Positions 34,639 through 43,863 of a stretch of DNA of 64,000 nucleotides are shown here, in pieces. The stretch is taken from contig CAVWEM010000020.1 of assembly GCA_963753955.1 (NCBI GenBank), positions 62,001-126,000 on the forward strand, written 5' to 3'. Under the pieces are notes generated by a model. The model saw only the letters and a list, made by a program, of their open reading frames with translations, was not told the DNA's origin and ran no database searches. A program made the position numbers and the translations under genes. The DNA is from Methylumidiphilus sp963753955 (GTDB taxonomy: Bacteria; Pseudomonadota; Gammaproteobacteria; Methylococcales; Methylococcaceae). Each line of letters begins with the position of its first letter. The first letter of the stretch is position 1.

Positions 34639-37017
34639 TTATTCCCAGTGTAGCCGGATACCCGCATAACCAGTGGCAGGCGCACCTGGCCCCATGAATG
34701 TGGTGATTTGGTTGTTCAAATAGGCGTTCTGGCCCAATTGCCCGAATGAAGCGTAGCGTTGGTCGAAAATATTGCGTCCCATCGCAAACAACTCGATATT
34801 CTTGGTGATCAAATACCGTATATTCAGGTTAACGATAGTGTAGTTTGGAATTTGTGGATAGATATTCTGGTCGTCGCCGCGAGCATATTGACTGGAAACA
34901 TACTGCAAGTCACCGCCAAAGAACCAGTTGTGCAATATCTCGTATTCTGCCCCGAATTTGAGGGTGTTTTGTGGTATGCTGGGTATCCTGCTGCCGGGCG
35001 TGACGGTCTCGGAACCCAAGGCATTGCTAAGTACGGCAGTGGTTTGGTAGGTCGCATCGACAAAACCATAACTCAAGTACCAGTTCAGCTTGTCCCACAA
35101 CAAACCGCTTAACCCGAGTTCCAGACCCCGCCGCTGCGTGGCACCGACGTTTTGAAAATAGCCGTTGATGACACTGCCCGGACTGTTCAGAAACAGAATG
35201 TCGTTGGTGTTGCGGGTCTGATACAGCGCGAAATTCCACTTCAGCGCCTCATTGAATTTGCCACGTGCGCCTACCTCAAAGGTATGGGAGACCACGGCCT
35301 TTAGCGGCGGATCGGACACAAAGCTATTGGGTAAAGTGCATGGCGCATTGGGGTCGGCGCAACTGAGTTCAACCGCAGTGGGCGCACGGAAGCCCTCGTT
35401 GTAGTTGAAGTAGGTTGTGAACTCCTTGAGCGGAGTATCCAATGAAAACGCATCCAAAGGATTGAAAGTAAGGCCAGCGGAGGGATTCACCCGCGCAAAC
35501 ACATTCTTCCCGTTTAGTGCCGTTCCCAGCCTGTCGAAGGTTTGCACCTGCGCCTCGACCCAGTTCATCGAAGCATTGACATGTAGCCAGTCAAACACCG
35601 AAAAGGTATCGGTGGCAAACACATTGGAATATTTATTTGTCCCTTTAATGCTTACGCTGGTTGCCAATGGGTCGGTGGCAATTTCATAGTTTGTGGGGGT
35701 AAATACCGCATCCTGCGAAGCCACAGTAAAATGGGTGTTGCCGTAGTTATAGCCACCGCCAACCACAAACTGGTTTTCGTGGCTGGCGATTTTATAATCC
35801 GATGTCGCTTGTAGATTGATGCCCGTGCCGTTGGTGGTCGTATAGGTATTGGCAAATGAACCGGGAATCAGAGAATTGCCGTTTGCATCAAGACACTGGG
35901 TTCCGCTGCCCCAAGTGCTGCAATCTTCATTGGTATTGCTGTTTGAGCTGGTGCTGGTGTTATTGCGATTATAGGTGTTGGCGGTCAACTGCAACTCATC
36001 GGTTATCTTATGGCTACCTTTCAGCGTAAAAAAATACAAGGTGTTTTGTGTGGTGTCCGGTGCGGTGTAGATCGCAGTCTGGTTCTGCCGCAACATATAT
36101 TGCGGGGTGGGGCCTACCCCTTGCATATTGTTGTCGGCAAATGTGAAAGACAAATCGATATCCGTGTGTCCATTTTCCCAGCCGACCTTGCCAAACGCTT
36201 GGTTCACGTGGGTGGGTGAATAGGGTCTCCATCCATTGTCATTGAAGATGTTTCCGGCAAAATACCAGTCGAAATTACCCTGTGAGCCGCCGACTTCGGC
36301 CTGATAAGCCTGTCGCCCATAGGAGCCACCATAAGCCTGTGCGTGGAAACCCGGATGGCTTAAGCCGCTTTTGGTTCTGACCGACAATGCGCCGCCCAAT
36401 GTGTTCAACCCGAACAAGGGATTGGATCCCGGTATAACCTCCATATTGGCAATGGCTATCTGCGGAATCAAATCCCAATTGACTGTGTCGCCAAAAGGTT
36501 CATTGACGCGCACACCATCTTGGAAAACCGATAGGCCGATCGGTGTGCCCAGGATGGGGGAAGCGGTAAAGCCGCGATAAGTGACATCCGGCTGGTAGGG
36601 GTTGTTTTGGACATCATTGATATTGACGCTTTCCAGGCGGCGATTCATGAAATCCGGCAGGGCAAGGGATTCATGCCGATGCATTTCTTCATCTTCGCTA
36701 GACTGCACGTTACCTGGGATTTTCTTGCGATCCAAGCCCGTCGTGCCGAGCGGGGTATTGCCGATCACCACCACTTCGGGTAGTTCGAAAGCATCAACCG
36801 GGTGTGCCACAAGTTCTGATTGATCCTTACTGGGTTGCTTCGGCGTTGAAAACCAACGGTTGAATAGTGGGAGGATTGTTTCTTCACCTGGAGAAGATGC
36901 ATCCGCCGCGTATACTTGAGCCATCGGCAAAGCAAGCGTCAAAGCCGTAAGTAAAGGCTGAATGGGAAAAGGAGGGATACGCATGAATATTGCTAGTTGT
37001 GGTAAAGACTTAGACAT
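34639..37017 (-). CDS. TonB-dependent outer-membrane receptor
   Basis: 792 residues, ordinary for the family. A signal peptide (PLLTALTLALPMAQVYA) leads to a plug with the TonB-box-like ELPEVVVIG and PDVTYRGFTASPILGTPIGLSVFQDGVRVNEPFGD. The barrel ends in the aromatic GYAGIRLHWE, as outer-membrane proteins should. Such receptors import iron-siderophores, cobalamin, sugars or other metals using TonB energy; the substrate is not deducible here. Two cysteine pairs (NEDCSTWGSGTQCLDAN and SCADPNAPCTLPN) could form loop disulfides. No ABC transporter is adjacent. A riboswitch-like region lies upstream, but in the opposite orientation. Confidence 0.88.
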   Translation of the reverse strand: MSKSLPQLAIFMRIPPFPIQPLLTALTLALPMAQVYAADASSPGEETILPLFNRWFSTPKQPSKDQSELVAHPVDAFELPEVVVIGNTPLGTTGLDRKKIPGNVQSSEDEEMHRHESLALPDFMNRRLESVNINDVQNNPYQPDVTYRGFTASPILGTPIGLSVFQDGVRVNEPFGDTVNWDLIPQIAIANMEVIPGSNPLFGLNTLGGALSVRTKSGLSHPGFHAQAYGGSYGRQAYQAEVGGSQGNFDWYFAGNIFNDNGWRPYSPTHVNQAFGKVGWENGHTDIDLSFTFADNNMQGVGPTPQYMLRQNQTAIYTAPDTTQNTLYFFTLKGSHKITDELQLTANTYNRNNTSTSSNSNTNEDCSTWGSGTQCLDANGNSLIPGSFANTYTTTNGTGINLQATSDYKIASHENQFVVGGGYNYGNTHFTVASQDAVFTPTNYEIATDPLATSVSIKGTNKYSNVFATDTFSVFDWLHVNASMNWVEAQVQTFDRLGTALNGKNVFARVNPSAGLTFNPLDAFSLDTPLKEFTTYFNYNEGFRAPTAVELSCADPNAPCTLPNSFVSDPPLKAVVSHTFEVGARGKFNEALKWNFALYQTRNTNDILFLNSPGSVINGYFQNVGATQRRGLELGLSGLLWDKLNWYLSYGFVDATYQTTAVLSNALGSETVTPGSRIPSIPQNTLKFGAEYEILHNWFFGGDLQYVSSQYARGDDQNIYPQIPNYTIVNLNIRYLITKNIELFAMGRNIFDQRYASFGQLGQNAYLNNQITTFMGPGAPATGYAGIRLHWE

Positions 37018-37129
37018 AGTTTAATCGGAAAGCTTTGTCAGATCCTATAGGAAAAATTCCCACTGGCGTCGGCTTGCCAAGAAGCCTTAAATTGAATCAA
37101 ATTGGCAAAGAATTAAGCTGATGGGCTTG

Positions 37130-37336
37130 TGAAGGGGAGAGGAATCTGTGTCCCTGTGCCGAGAGGCTGCGGGCAAAGGGATGCGCAGACCATGGCGACC
37201 CGCGCAAAGATGGTATAGACTGTCCCGCGACCGGCAGCCTTCCCTTCCCCAGCTTGAACCGCAGGCTTTGGGAAGGCGGGGGGCTCCAGGATGTCTGATG
37301 GGGGAGCCGGTTCAACCATCATGCTATGACAGCATG
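37130..37336 (+). promoter_or_regulatory. Candidate cobalamin-riboswitch-like leader
   Basis: In order: GTGCCGAGAGGCTGCGGG, CAAAGGGAT, ACTGTCCCGCGAC, a stem CCTTCCC...GGGAAGG (near 37242-37275), then GGATGTCTGATGGGGGAGCCGG. These loosely echo the cobalamin riboswitch blocks, but the GGTG loop is poor. A hairpin CATGCT/AGCATG (37320-37336) with a following T-run looks like a terminator. It lies before the ComEA-like gene, an unexpected target. Degenerate or a false match are both possible. Confidence 0.3.
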
Positions 37337-37385
37337 GTTTTTCCTTTGGTGTTTCCTGATACACAGTTTACTTGGGAGATGGACA

Positions 37386-37739
37386 ATGAAGAAAATACTA
37401 TTCGCATGTTTTGCCGCATTCCTGATGTTGTTCGCTGGCCTTGCCGCCGCCGCAGTCGATCTCAATTCCGCGACAGCGGCGGAATTGGACGCCGTGAAGG
37501 GCATAGGCCCCGCCAAGGCGAAAGCGATCATCGACTATCGGGAGAAAAATGGCCCGTTCAAGAGCGTGGATGATCTGAAAGGCGTCAAGGGATTCGGCGT
37601 GAAGACCATTGAAAAATTGCGTCCTGAACTTACCGTAGGCGGTGCCTCGGCTCCAGCTCCAAAAGCGGCCGCACCGGTAGTTCAAGCTCCGGCACCCGTG
37701 GTGGCACCTGCTGCTCCGACCACTCCGCCGAAAAAGTAA
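37386..37739 (+). CDS. ComEA-like helix-hairpin-helix protein
   Basis: 117 residues from ATG 37386, preceded by TTGGGAG. Signal peptide MKKILFACFAAFLMLFAGLAAAA, then VDLNSATAAELDAVKGIGPAKAKAIIDYREKNGPF and LKGVKGFGVKTIEKLRPELTV, two helix-hairpin-helix motifs as in ComEA. These bind DNA without sequence preference. ComEA-type proteins capture DNA in the periplasm during natural transformation. A Pro/Ala-rich tail (APAPKAAAPVV...) follows. No other competence gene is nearby, so a role in transformation is inferred from family only. Confidence 0.85.
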   Translation: MKKILFACFAAFLMLFAGLAAAAVDLNSATAAELDAVKGIGPAKAKAIIDYREKNGPFKSVDDLKGVKGFGVKTIEKLRPELTVGGASAPAPKAAAPVVQAPAPVVAPAAPTTPPKK

Positions 37740-37810
37740 ACGGCAAGCCTTTGCGGGATGGGTGACGCGAAAAGGTGTCACCCAGCCCGCTGCCTTTGGA
37801 ATAACGCCCG

Positions 37811-38747
37811 ATGGCGCACTCTCATGAACACAATCATCCGCATCATCATACGAACACCGGGTTCCGGCTTGCGCTGGCGGGCGTGATGACCTTGGGGTTT
37901 GTCGGCTTCGAGGCGGCGGCGGGGTGGTACGCCAACAGTCTGGCTTTGCTCACCGATGCCGCCCATAATTTGACCGATGCCTTGGCGTTGGGATTGAGCT
38001 GGTACGCGCATTGCTTGGCAAGCGCCCGCCCATGCAGGCAAGACCTTCGGCTACCACCGCGCCGGCATCCTGGCCGCCTTGCTCAATTCCTCGACTTTGG
38101 CGCTGATCGCCTTCGGCATATTCCACGAGGCTTGGGGGCGTTTCCTCGCGCCACCTGCTGTGGCCTCTGATGTGCTCATGTCCGTGGGAACCGCTGCCTT
38201 CGTCGTCAACCTGACGACTGCCTGGCTGGTTAGCCCTGGCAGCGATCATGATTTGAATCTGCACAGCGCCTTCTTGCATCTGCTCGGCGATGTGTTTTCC
38301 ACCTTTGGCGCCATCGCGGCGGGGGTCGGCATTTGGCTGACCGGGAAGTTCTGGCTAGATCCGGCGGCCAGCGCACTGATTGGCTTGCTGATTCTGTGGA
38401 ACGCTTGGATCATCCTGCGCGAGACCGTGGCTATTTTGCTGGAAGCCACCCCGGACGATATCGACATGAGCCTGATGGTGCGCGATCTTCTTCAGGTGGA
38501 AGGTGTGTATGGTGTGCATGATCTGCATGTCTGGAGCATATCCCGCAGCATCAGGATGCTTTCCGCCCATGTCGTCATCGACGATATTTCCATCAGAGAG
38601 GCTGCCATCCTCCAGCGCCGCTTGAGAAACCTCATGCATGAGCGTTACGGCATCGACCACTCCACTTTGCAACTGGAATGCGAAGGCTGTGAACCCGATG
38701 TGTTGTATTGCGACATTGCCAATGCCGTGCATGGACACGGAGATTAG
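37811..38747 (+). pseudogene. CDF-family metal cation exporter, one frameshift
   Basis: The N-part from ATG 37811 has a His-rich metal-binding start (HSHEHNHPHHH) and the metal-site motif DAAHNLTDALALGLSWYAH. A missing C in GCGCCCGCC near 38025 shifts the frame. The expected KRPAHAGKTFGYHRAGILAALLNSS then continues in another frame through HLLGDVFSTFGAIAAGV (second metal site) to a cytosolic domain (VHDLHVWSISRSIRMLSAHV) ending at 38747. The whole, about 311 residues, matches CzcD/ZitB-like exporters of Zn or Cd in exchange for protons. The single change looks like an assembly error or recent loss. Confidence 0.83.
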
Positions 38748-38753
38748 GCGGGC

Positions 38754-40025
38754 TTATCCAAAACTATCCGCTGTGATATTTTCCCGCCAACTTCTGGCGA
38801 ACTCCGCTTCTTGCCCACGGTCTGCGTCCACCGGGCTGTCGCCGCCACCCGTGGCGACCAGTTGCCGTTCGGTGACGGAATATTCGTAAACCCCGTTGAC
38901 TGAGATGGCGTAATTGGGAGCCAGGAAGCTGTAGCAGTGGTTGATCAGCGAAGGCGGACTGGGCTGGCGTCCATTGAGCAGGTCGATGATCGCCGCCGCG
39001 CAGATCTTGGCCTGAGAGTTGGCCGAGAAGGCTGATTTTGGCATCGGCGTGGCGACACAGGAGTCACCGATGATATGGATGTTCGGAATCTGGGTGGATT
39101 CGAAGCTATGAGGATCCACCGGACACCAGCCCGAATGGTCGGCCAGTTCAGTCTTGCGCGCCAGCCAACCGGCCTTCTGCGGTGGAATGATGTTAAGCAC
39201 GTCGGCGCGATGGTTGTTGAACTCGGTGGCGACGATGCGCTTCTTGGCATCGACATGGTCGATCTGGCCTTCTTTTTCCGCAGATACCCATTCCACCATG
39301 CCTGGATAAAGATCCTGCCAGCCTTTGAGGAATAGCGCCTGCTTGGAGAACTGAGTTTTGGCGTCGAGGATGATGACCTTGGATTTCGGCTTGTGCTGCC
39401 GCAGGTAATGGGCGATCAGTGAGGCGCGCTCATAAGGGCCGGGAGGGCAGCGGTATGGGCTGGCGGGGGCAGTGATGAGTACGACCCCGCCGTTGTCCAT
39501 GGCCTTGAGCTGGTTCAGCAGCAGCGTGGTTTGCTTGCCGGCCCGCCAGGCGTGAGGGACAGACTTGCTGGCCTTCAGGTCGTAGCCTTCGATGGCGTCG
39601 TATCTCATGTCCACTCCAGGGGAAAGCACCAGACGGTCGTAAAGGATTCCCGTGCCGTCTTTCAATTCGATGATGCGCTTTTGTGGATTGATTTCCACCG
39701 CCTTAGCGTGGACCAGATTGATGCCGTGGTGGGTTCGCAGCCCTTCCAGGGGGTGGCGCAGACTATCCATATCGTGCCAGCCGGCAATCACCTCGTTGGA
39801 TCCGGGGCAGGAGAGGTAGGTTTTTCTCTTCTCGATCAAAGTGACGTCGAGGGAGGGATCGAAAAGCTTGAGGTATTTGGCCGCGGTGGCACCGCCGTAA
39901 CCTCCGCCGATGACGACAACTTTGGCGATGGTGCCTTTGCGGGGCGCGGTGGCACAGCCGACGAGGCCCAATGTCCAGGCCGTTCCGGCCATTCTCAAGA
40001 AAGTTCTGCGGGTAGTGCCTGTCAT
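38754..40025 (-). CDS. fccB: Flavocytochrome c sulfide dehydrogenase, flavoprotein subunit
   Basis: 423 residues from ATG 40025. TTRRTFLRMAG is a twin-arginine-type signal; VGCAT follows. VVVIGGGYGGATAAKYLK binds FAD, and KTYLSCPGSNEVIAGW and PASPYRCPPGPYERASLI contain the conserved cysteines that form the redox-active disulfide in FccB/SoxF proteins. The C-terminus (HCYSFLAPNYAISVNGVYEY) is typical of FCSD. It oxidises sulfide and passes electrons to the cytochrome subunit encoded just upstream, in the periplasm. A start farther upstream would overlap fccA and is less likely. Confidence 0.88.
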   Translation of the reverse strand: MTGTTRRTFLRMAGTAWTLGLVGCATAPRKGTIAKVVVIGGGYGGATAAKYLKLFDPSLDVTLIEKRKTYLSCPGSNEVIAGWHDMDSLRHPLEGLRTHHGINLVHAKAVEINPQKRIIELKDGTGILYDRLVLSPGVDMRYDAIEGYDLKASKSVPHAWRAGKQTTLLLNQLKAMDNGGVVLITAPASPYRCPPGPYERASLIAHYLRQHKPKSKVIILDAKTQFSKQALFLKGWQDLYPGMVEWVSAEKEGQIDHVDAKKRIVATEFNNHRADVLNIIPPQKAGWLARKTELADHSGWCPVDPHSFESTQIPNIHIIGDSCVATPMPKSAFSANSQAKICAAAIIDLLNGRQPSPPSLINHCYSFLAPNYAISVNGVYEYSVTERQLVATGGGDSPVDADRGQEAEFARSWRENITADSFG

Positions 40026-40032
40026 GGTGGGC

Positions 40033-40338
40033 CTATTGATTCTTGAAGAATTGTGCCATCGCCACGAAGTCTTCATTGGTGTAAGCGCGGGCGATGCGGT
40101 TCATGACGGAGGAGACGCGCTGCCCTGACTTAAAGTCGCGCATCATGGCGATGAATTCCTCTTCGGGCTTGTTGGCGATGGCAGGTGTCGGCGCTAGGCT
40201 GTGGCCGTAGGTTCCATGGCAGCCGGCGCAGGCATGGGCCAGACGGCCGACATCCGGGCGGCGGGCGGCGGGTTCGGTCGCTTCCACGGCGCTTATCGTC
40301 AGCATCCCGGTAAGCAATAGGATCGTTTTGTTCTTCAT
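40033..40338 (-). CDS. fccA: Flavocytochrome c, class I cytochrome subunit
   Basis: 101 residues: signal peptide MKNKTILLLTGMLTISAVEA, then one heme-binding motif CAGCH, with LAPTPAIANKPEEEFIAMMRDFKSG as the probable distal part including a Met ligand region. It is a small single-heme cytochrome c that accepts electrons from FccB. The gene lies seven bases upstream of fccB in the same operon. Larger diheme FccA proteins exist; this one is the single-heme type. Its transcription is divergent from pmoC, with 379 bp between. Confidence 0.85.
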   Translation of the reverse strand: MKNKTILLLTGMLTISAVEATEPAARRPDVGRLAHACAGCHGTYGHSLAPTPAIANKPEEEFIAMMRDFKSGQRVSSVMNRIARAYTNEDFVAMAQFFKNQ

Positions 40339-40550
40339 TCGGTCGGGCCGGTGTGTTGGGCCATTGTATGGGTTCCTCGTGGCGGTACCAGGTCAGACCT
40401 CAGACATGGTGCCGTCAGCTAGGTTCAGAGCATCGGGAAAAAGGGTTACGCCCGTCTAAGTGTATAAATCCACAGGCTTCAGGACAAGGCCAAACCATCG
40501 ACAAGGTTGATGGTGGCGGTTCGACAACAAAAATTTGTGTTTGTGCCTCA

Positions 40551-40579
40551 TTGACAAGCAAAGGGGGGTGTGACAAAGT
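40551..40579 (+). promoter_or_regulatory. Candidate pmo operon promoter
   Basis: TTGACA (40551-40556) is a perfect -35. A 17-nt spacer leads to CAAAGT (40574-40579), a weak -10. A hairpin, CTGGCATT/AATGCCGG around CCA (40603-40621), lies in the leader, and GGAGGT is the ribosome site of pmoC. The stretch 40339-40550 shows no gene. Confidence 0.42.
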
Positions 40580-40717
40580 GTCGCACACCAAGGGAGCCGG
40601 GACTGGCATTCCAAATGCCGGGAAGGGTTGATCTTAGGAAATATAACAACTGTGAACTCGTAGGCGATGTGTTTCCGCTAGATGGCGGTCGTATCGTCCA
40701 ACATTTTGGAGGTAAAA

Positions 40718-41497
40718 ATGGCTGCAACAACAATTGGTGGCGCTGTCGCCCAAGACAAGCCGCTGCTCGACACGAAGTGGCTGGCGTTCGCGTTCACGAT
40801 CTACACCGTGTTCTACGCGTGGGTCCGCTGGTACGAGGGCGTGTACGGCTGGGCGGCGGGCCTGGACTCGTTCGCGCCGGAGTTCGAGACGTACTGGATG
40901 AACTTCCTGTACATCGAGATCGTCCTTGAGATCGTCACCGCCTCGATCCTGTGGGGCTACATCTGGAAGACCCGCGACCGCAACCTGGCCGCGATCACCC
41001 CGCGCGAGGAGCTGCGCCGCAACGTGACCCACCTGGTGTGGCTGTTCGCCTACGCGTGGGCCATCTACTGGGGCGCCTCCTACTTCACCGAGCAGGACGG
41101 CACCTGGCACCAGACGATCGTGCGCGACACCGACTTCACGCCGTCGCACATCATCGAGTTCTACCTGAGCTACCCGATCTACATCATCACCGGCGGCGGC
41201 GCGTTCCTGTACGCGAAGACCCGCCTGCCGTTCTGGTCGGAAGGGCTGTCCCTGCCGTACCTGATCGCGGTGACCGGCCCGTTCATGATCCTGCCGAACG
41301 TCGGCCTGAACGAGTGGGGCCACACCTTCTGGTTCATGGAGGAGCTGTTCGTCGCCCCGCTGCACTACGGCTTCGTGATCTTCGGCTGGCTGGCGCTGGC
41401 CATCATGGGCGTGCTGCTGCAGGTGTTCGCCAGCTTCTCCAACCTGATTGGCAAGGAGCTGTGCGAAGCGGTTGATCAGGGTCTGATCAGCAAGTAA
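40718..41497 (+). CDS. pmoC: Particulate methane monooxygenase subunit C (PmoC)
   Basis: 259 residues from ATG 40718, six to seven membrane helices. It forms the pMMO trimer of PmoABC protomers in intracytoplasmic membranes, oxidising methane to methanol. DTKWLAFAFTIYTVFYAWVRW and NFLYIEIVLEIVTASI match the family start. TDFTPSHIIEFYLSYP holds the conserved Asp and His of the PmoC metal site. NEWGHTFWFMEELFVAPLHYGF is also typical. GGAGGT five bases before the ATG is strong. Codons end overwhelmingly in G or C, unlike neighbours. First gene of pmoCAB; 119 nt separate it from pmoA, including a G/C hairpin near 41517. Confidence 0.97.
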   Translation: MAATTIGGAVAQDKPLLDTKWLAFAFTIYTVFYAWVRWYEGVYGWAAGLDSFAPEFETYWMNFLYIEIVLEIVTASILWGYIWKTRDRNLAAITPREELRRNVTHLVWLFAYAWAIYWGASYFTEQDGTWHQTIVRDTDFTPSHIIEFYLSYPIYIITGGGAFLYAKTRLPFWSEGLSLPYLIAVTGPFMILPNVGLNEWGHTFWFMEELFVAPLHYGFVIFGWLALAIMGVLLQVFASFSNLIGKELCEAVDQGLISK

Positions 41498-41616
41498 GGT
41501 CCGGTTGCGGGCCTGGCGGCGGGCGACCCCGCCGGGTCCGGATCCAGGCAAACGTTGGCGGGCCGTCTTGGCGGACCTGCCGAAAATGATAATAATGCGA
41601 CAATTGGAGGTAACTC

Positions 41617-42360
41617 ATGAGCGCACTTCAGTCTGCGGCTAATTCACGAGCCGAAGCAGTAAAAGTTTCACGCATCGTCGACTATTTGGGCCTGTTCATC
41701 GTCTTCATGGTGATCACCGGCTCATACCACATCCACGCGATGCTCACCATGGGCGACTGGGACTTCTGGGTCGACTGGAAGGACCGCCGCCTGTGGGTTA
41801 CCGTGGTTCCGATCGTGCTGATCACCTTCCCGGCCGCGCTGCAAGTGCTGCTGTGGGAGCGCCTGCGCCTGCCTTGGGGCGCCACGCTGTGCGTGCTGGG
41901 CCTGCTGTTCGGCGAGTGGATCAACCGCTACTTCAACTTCTGGGGCTGGACCTACTTCCCCATCACGCTGTGCTTCCCGTCGCAGATCGTGCCGGGAGCC
42001 ATCCTGCTCGACGTCGTCCTGCTGATGAGCGGCAGCTACCTGCTGACCGCCATCGTCGGCGGCATGGCGTGGGGCCTGATCTTCTACCCGGGCAACTGGC
42101 CGGTGATTGCCCCGTACCACGTGCCGGTCGAATACAACGGCATGCTGCTGTCGATTGCCGACCTGCTGGGCTACAACTATGTCCGTACCGGCACCCCCGA
42201 GTACATCCGCATGGTTGAGAAGGGCACCCTGCGTACCTTCGGTAAGGACGTGGCGCCTGTGTCCGCGTTCTTCTCCGCGTTCATGTCCATCCTGATCTAC
42301 TTCATGTGGCACTTTGTCGGCCGTTGGTTCTCCACCGTCCGCTTCCTGAAGGCCACCTAG
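41617..42360 (+). CDS. pmoA: Particulate methane monooxygenase subunit A (PmoA)
   Basis: 247 residues, the methanotroph marker subunit. GSYHIHAMLTMGDWDFWVDWKD is the classic PmoA motif, with FGEWINRYFNFWGWTYFPI, WPVIAPYHVPVEYNGMLLSIAD and GTPEYIRMVEKGTLRTFGKDV. It forms the membrane part of pMMO with PmoC. The sequence is close to type I/Ib methanotrophs of the Methylococcaceae and clearly not AmoA. TTGGAGGT precedes the ATG. It lies between pmoC and pmoB with 151 nt before pmoB, containing G/C-rich stems. Confidence 0.97.
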   Translation: MSALQSAANSRAEAVKVSRIVDYLGLFIVFMVITGSYHIHAMLTMGDWDFWVDWKDRRLWVTVVPIVLITFPAALQVLLWERLRLPWGATLCVLGLLFGEWINRYFNFWGWTYFPITLCFPSQIVPGAILLDVVLLMSGSYLLTAIVGGMAWGLIFYPGNWPVIAPYHVPVEYNGMLLSIADLLGYNYVRTGTPEYIRMVEKGTLRTFGKDVAPVSAFFSAFMSILIYFMWHFVGRWFSTVRFLKAT

Positions 42361-42511
42361 CCGTAGGCGGGTTGTAGAAGGCCGGGGCGCGGTGTGCGCA
42401 CCCTCCCGGGAAGAGCAAGAAGACAGAGCCTGAGCCCGCCGGGCGCGGCGTCCCCGAGGGGGTGCGGTCCGCGGGCGGAAAAAAAACGAACAACTCGAAA
42501 GAGGAGGAACT

Positions 42512-43759
42512 ATGAAAGTACTTAAAGACAGGATCGCCCACTGGTCCTTGGTCGGCTTGTTGCTGGCGTTTGCCGCGACGAGCTTCTACGCACCGAGCGC
42601 TTCGGCCCACGGTGAAAAGTCGCAGGCGGCCTTCATGCGCATGCGCACCATCCACTGGTTCGACCTGCACTGGTCGAAAGAGAAGGTGGCGGTCAACGAG
42701 AACGTCGAGATCACTGGCAAGTTCCACGTGTTTGAAGGATGGCCCGAGTCGGTCCGCGAGCCGAACGTCGCGTTCCTCAACATCGGCATCCCCGGCCCCG
42801 TGTTCATCCGCAAGGAATCGTACATCGGCGGCCAGCTGGTGCCGCGTTCGGTCCGTCTGGAAATCGGCAAGACCTACGAGTTCCGCGTGGTGCTGAAGGC
42901 CCGCCGCCCCGGCGACTGGCACGTCCACACCATGATGAACGTCGAAGGCGGCGGCCCGATCATCGGGCCCGGCAAGTGGATCACCATCGAAGGCGGCAAG
43001 TTCAGCGACTTCAAGAACCCGGTGACCACCCTGACCGGCCAGACCATCGACCTGGAGACCTACCAGGAGGGCAACATCGCCTTCTGGCACGTGTTCTGGG
43101 CCGCGTTCGGCCTGGCGTGGATCCTCTACTGGGTGCGCCGTCCGGTGTTCCTGCCGCGCTACCTGCTGGCCGAGGCCTGCCGCGCCGACGAGCTCGTCTC
43201 CGCGACCGACAAGAAGGTGGGCATCGCCTTCGCCGCCGCCACGATCCTGATCGTGGTCACGTCGATGGGCGCCGCCAACAGCAAGTACCCGATCACCATC
43301 CCGCTGCAGGCAGGCACGATGCGCGGCATGAAACCGATCGAGGAGAAGAAGTCCACGGTGGCCGTGAAGGTCGAGGACGCCACCTACCGTGTGCCCGGCC
43401 GCGCCATGCGCATGAAGCTGACCATCACCAACAATGGCAACAGCCCGGTGCGCCTGGGCGAGTTCTACACCGCCTCGGTCCGCTTCCTGGACTCCAGCGT
43501 GTTCAAGGACACGACCGGCTATCCTGAGGACCTGCTGGCCGAGGACGGCCTGAGCGTCAGCGACAACTCGCCGCTGGCCCCGGGCGAGACCCGCACCGTC
43601 GAGGTTACCGCCTCCGACGCGGCCTGGGAAGTGTACCGTCTGTCCGACATCATCTACGATCCGGACAGCCGCTTCGCCGGCCTGCTGTTCTTCTTCGACG
43701 CCTCCGGCAACCGCATCATCCAGCAGATCGATGCGCCGCTGATCCCGTCCTTCATCTAA
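42512..43759 (+). CDS. pmoB: Particulate methane monooxygenase subunit B (PmoB)
   Basis: 415 residues. The signal peptide is removed at ASAHG, exposing the His that becomes the N-terminal copper ligand. The WHVH motif in GDWHVHTMMNVEGGGP provides the other two His ligands of the PmoB dicopper/monocopper site. Two periplasmic cupredoxin-like domains flank two membrane helices (IAFWHVFWAAFGLAWILYWV and IAFAAATILIVVTSMGA). AGGAGGAA precedes the ATG. Codon use is GC-ending as in pmoC. It is the last gene of the operon, followed by a strong terminator. Confidence 0.97.
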   Translation: MKVLKDRIAHWSLVGLLLAFAATSFYAPSASAHGEKSQAAFMRMRTIHWFDLHWSKEKVAVNENVEITGKFHVFEGWPESVREPNVAFLNIGIPGPVFIRKESYIGGQLVPRSVRLEIGKTYEFRVVLKARRPGDWHVHTMMNVEGGGPIIGPGKWITIEGGKFSDFKNPVTTLTGQTIDLETYQEGNIAFWHVFWAAFGLAWILYWVRRPVFLPRYLLAEACRADELVSATDKKVGIAFAAATILIVVTSMGAANSKYPITIPLQAGTMRGMKPIEEKKSTVAVKVEDATYRVPGRAMRMKLTITNNGNSPVRLGEFYTASVRFLDSSVFKDTTGYPEDLLAEDGLSVSDNSPLAPGETRTVEVTASDAAWEVYRLSDIIYDPDSRFAGLLFFFDASGNRIIQQIDAPLIPSFI

Positions 43760-43806
43760 GAGGGCCGGACGCGGCCGCGCCTGCGGGCGCGGCCGCCCAG
43801 CGCGAA

Positions 43807-43840
43807 GACCCCCTCCGGGAAACCGGCGGGGGTCTTTTTT
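43807..43840 (+). terminator. Strong Rho-independent terminator after pmoB
   Basis: GACCCCC-T-CCGG (43807-43818), loop GAAA, CCGG-C-GGGGGTC (43823-43834) and six Ts (43835-43840). It lies 47 bp past the pmoB stop. Confidence 0.92.
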
Positions 43841-43863
43841 ATGCCTTTGATGATCTGGGGTTA

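Noticed and set aside
40634..41551. 305-residue open frame opposite pmoC, and similar ones opposite pmoA, pmoB and gltB
   Set aside because: These are antisense shadows created by GC-ending codons. They have no family motif and low-complexity Arg/Ala/Asp/His composition.
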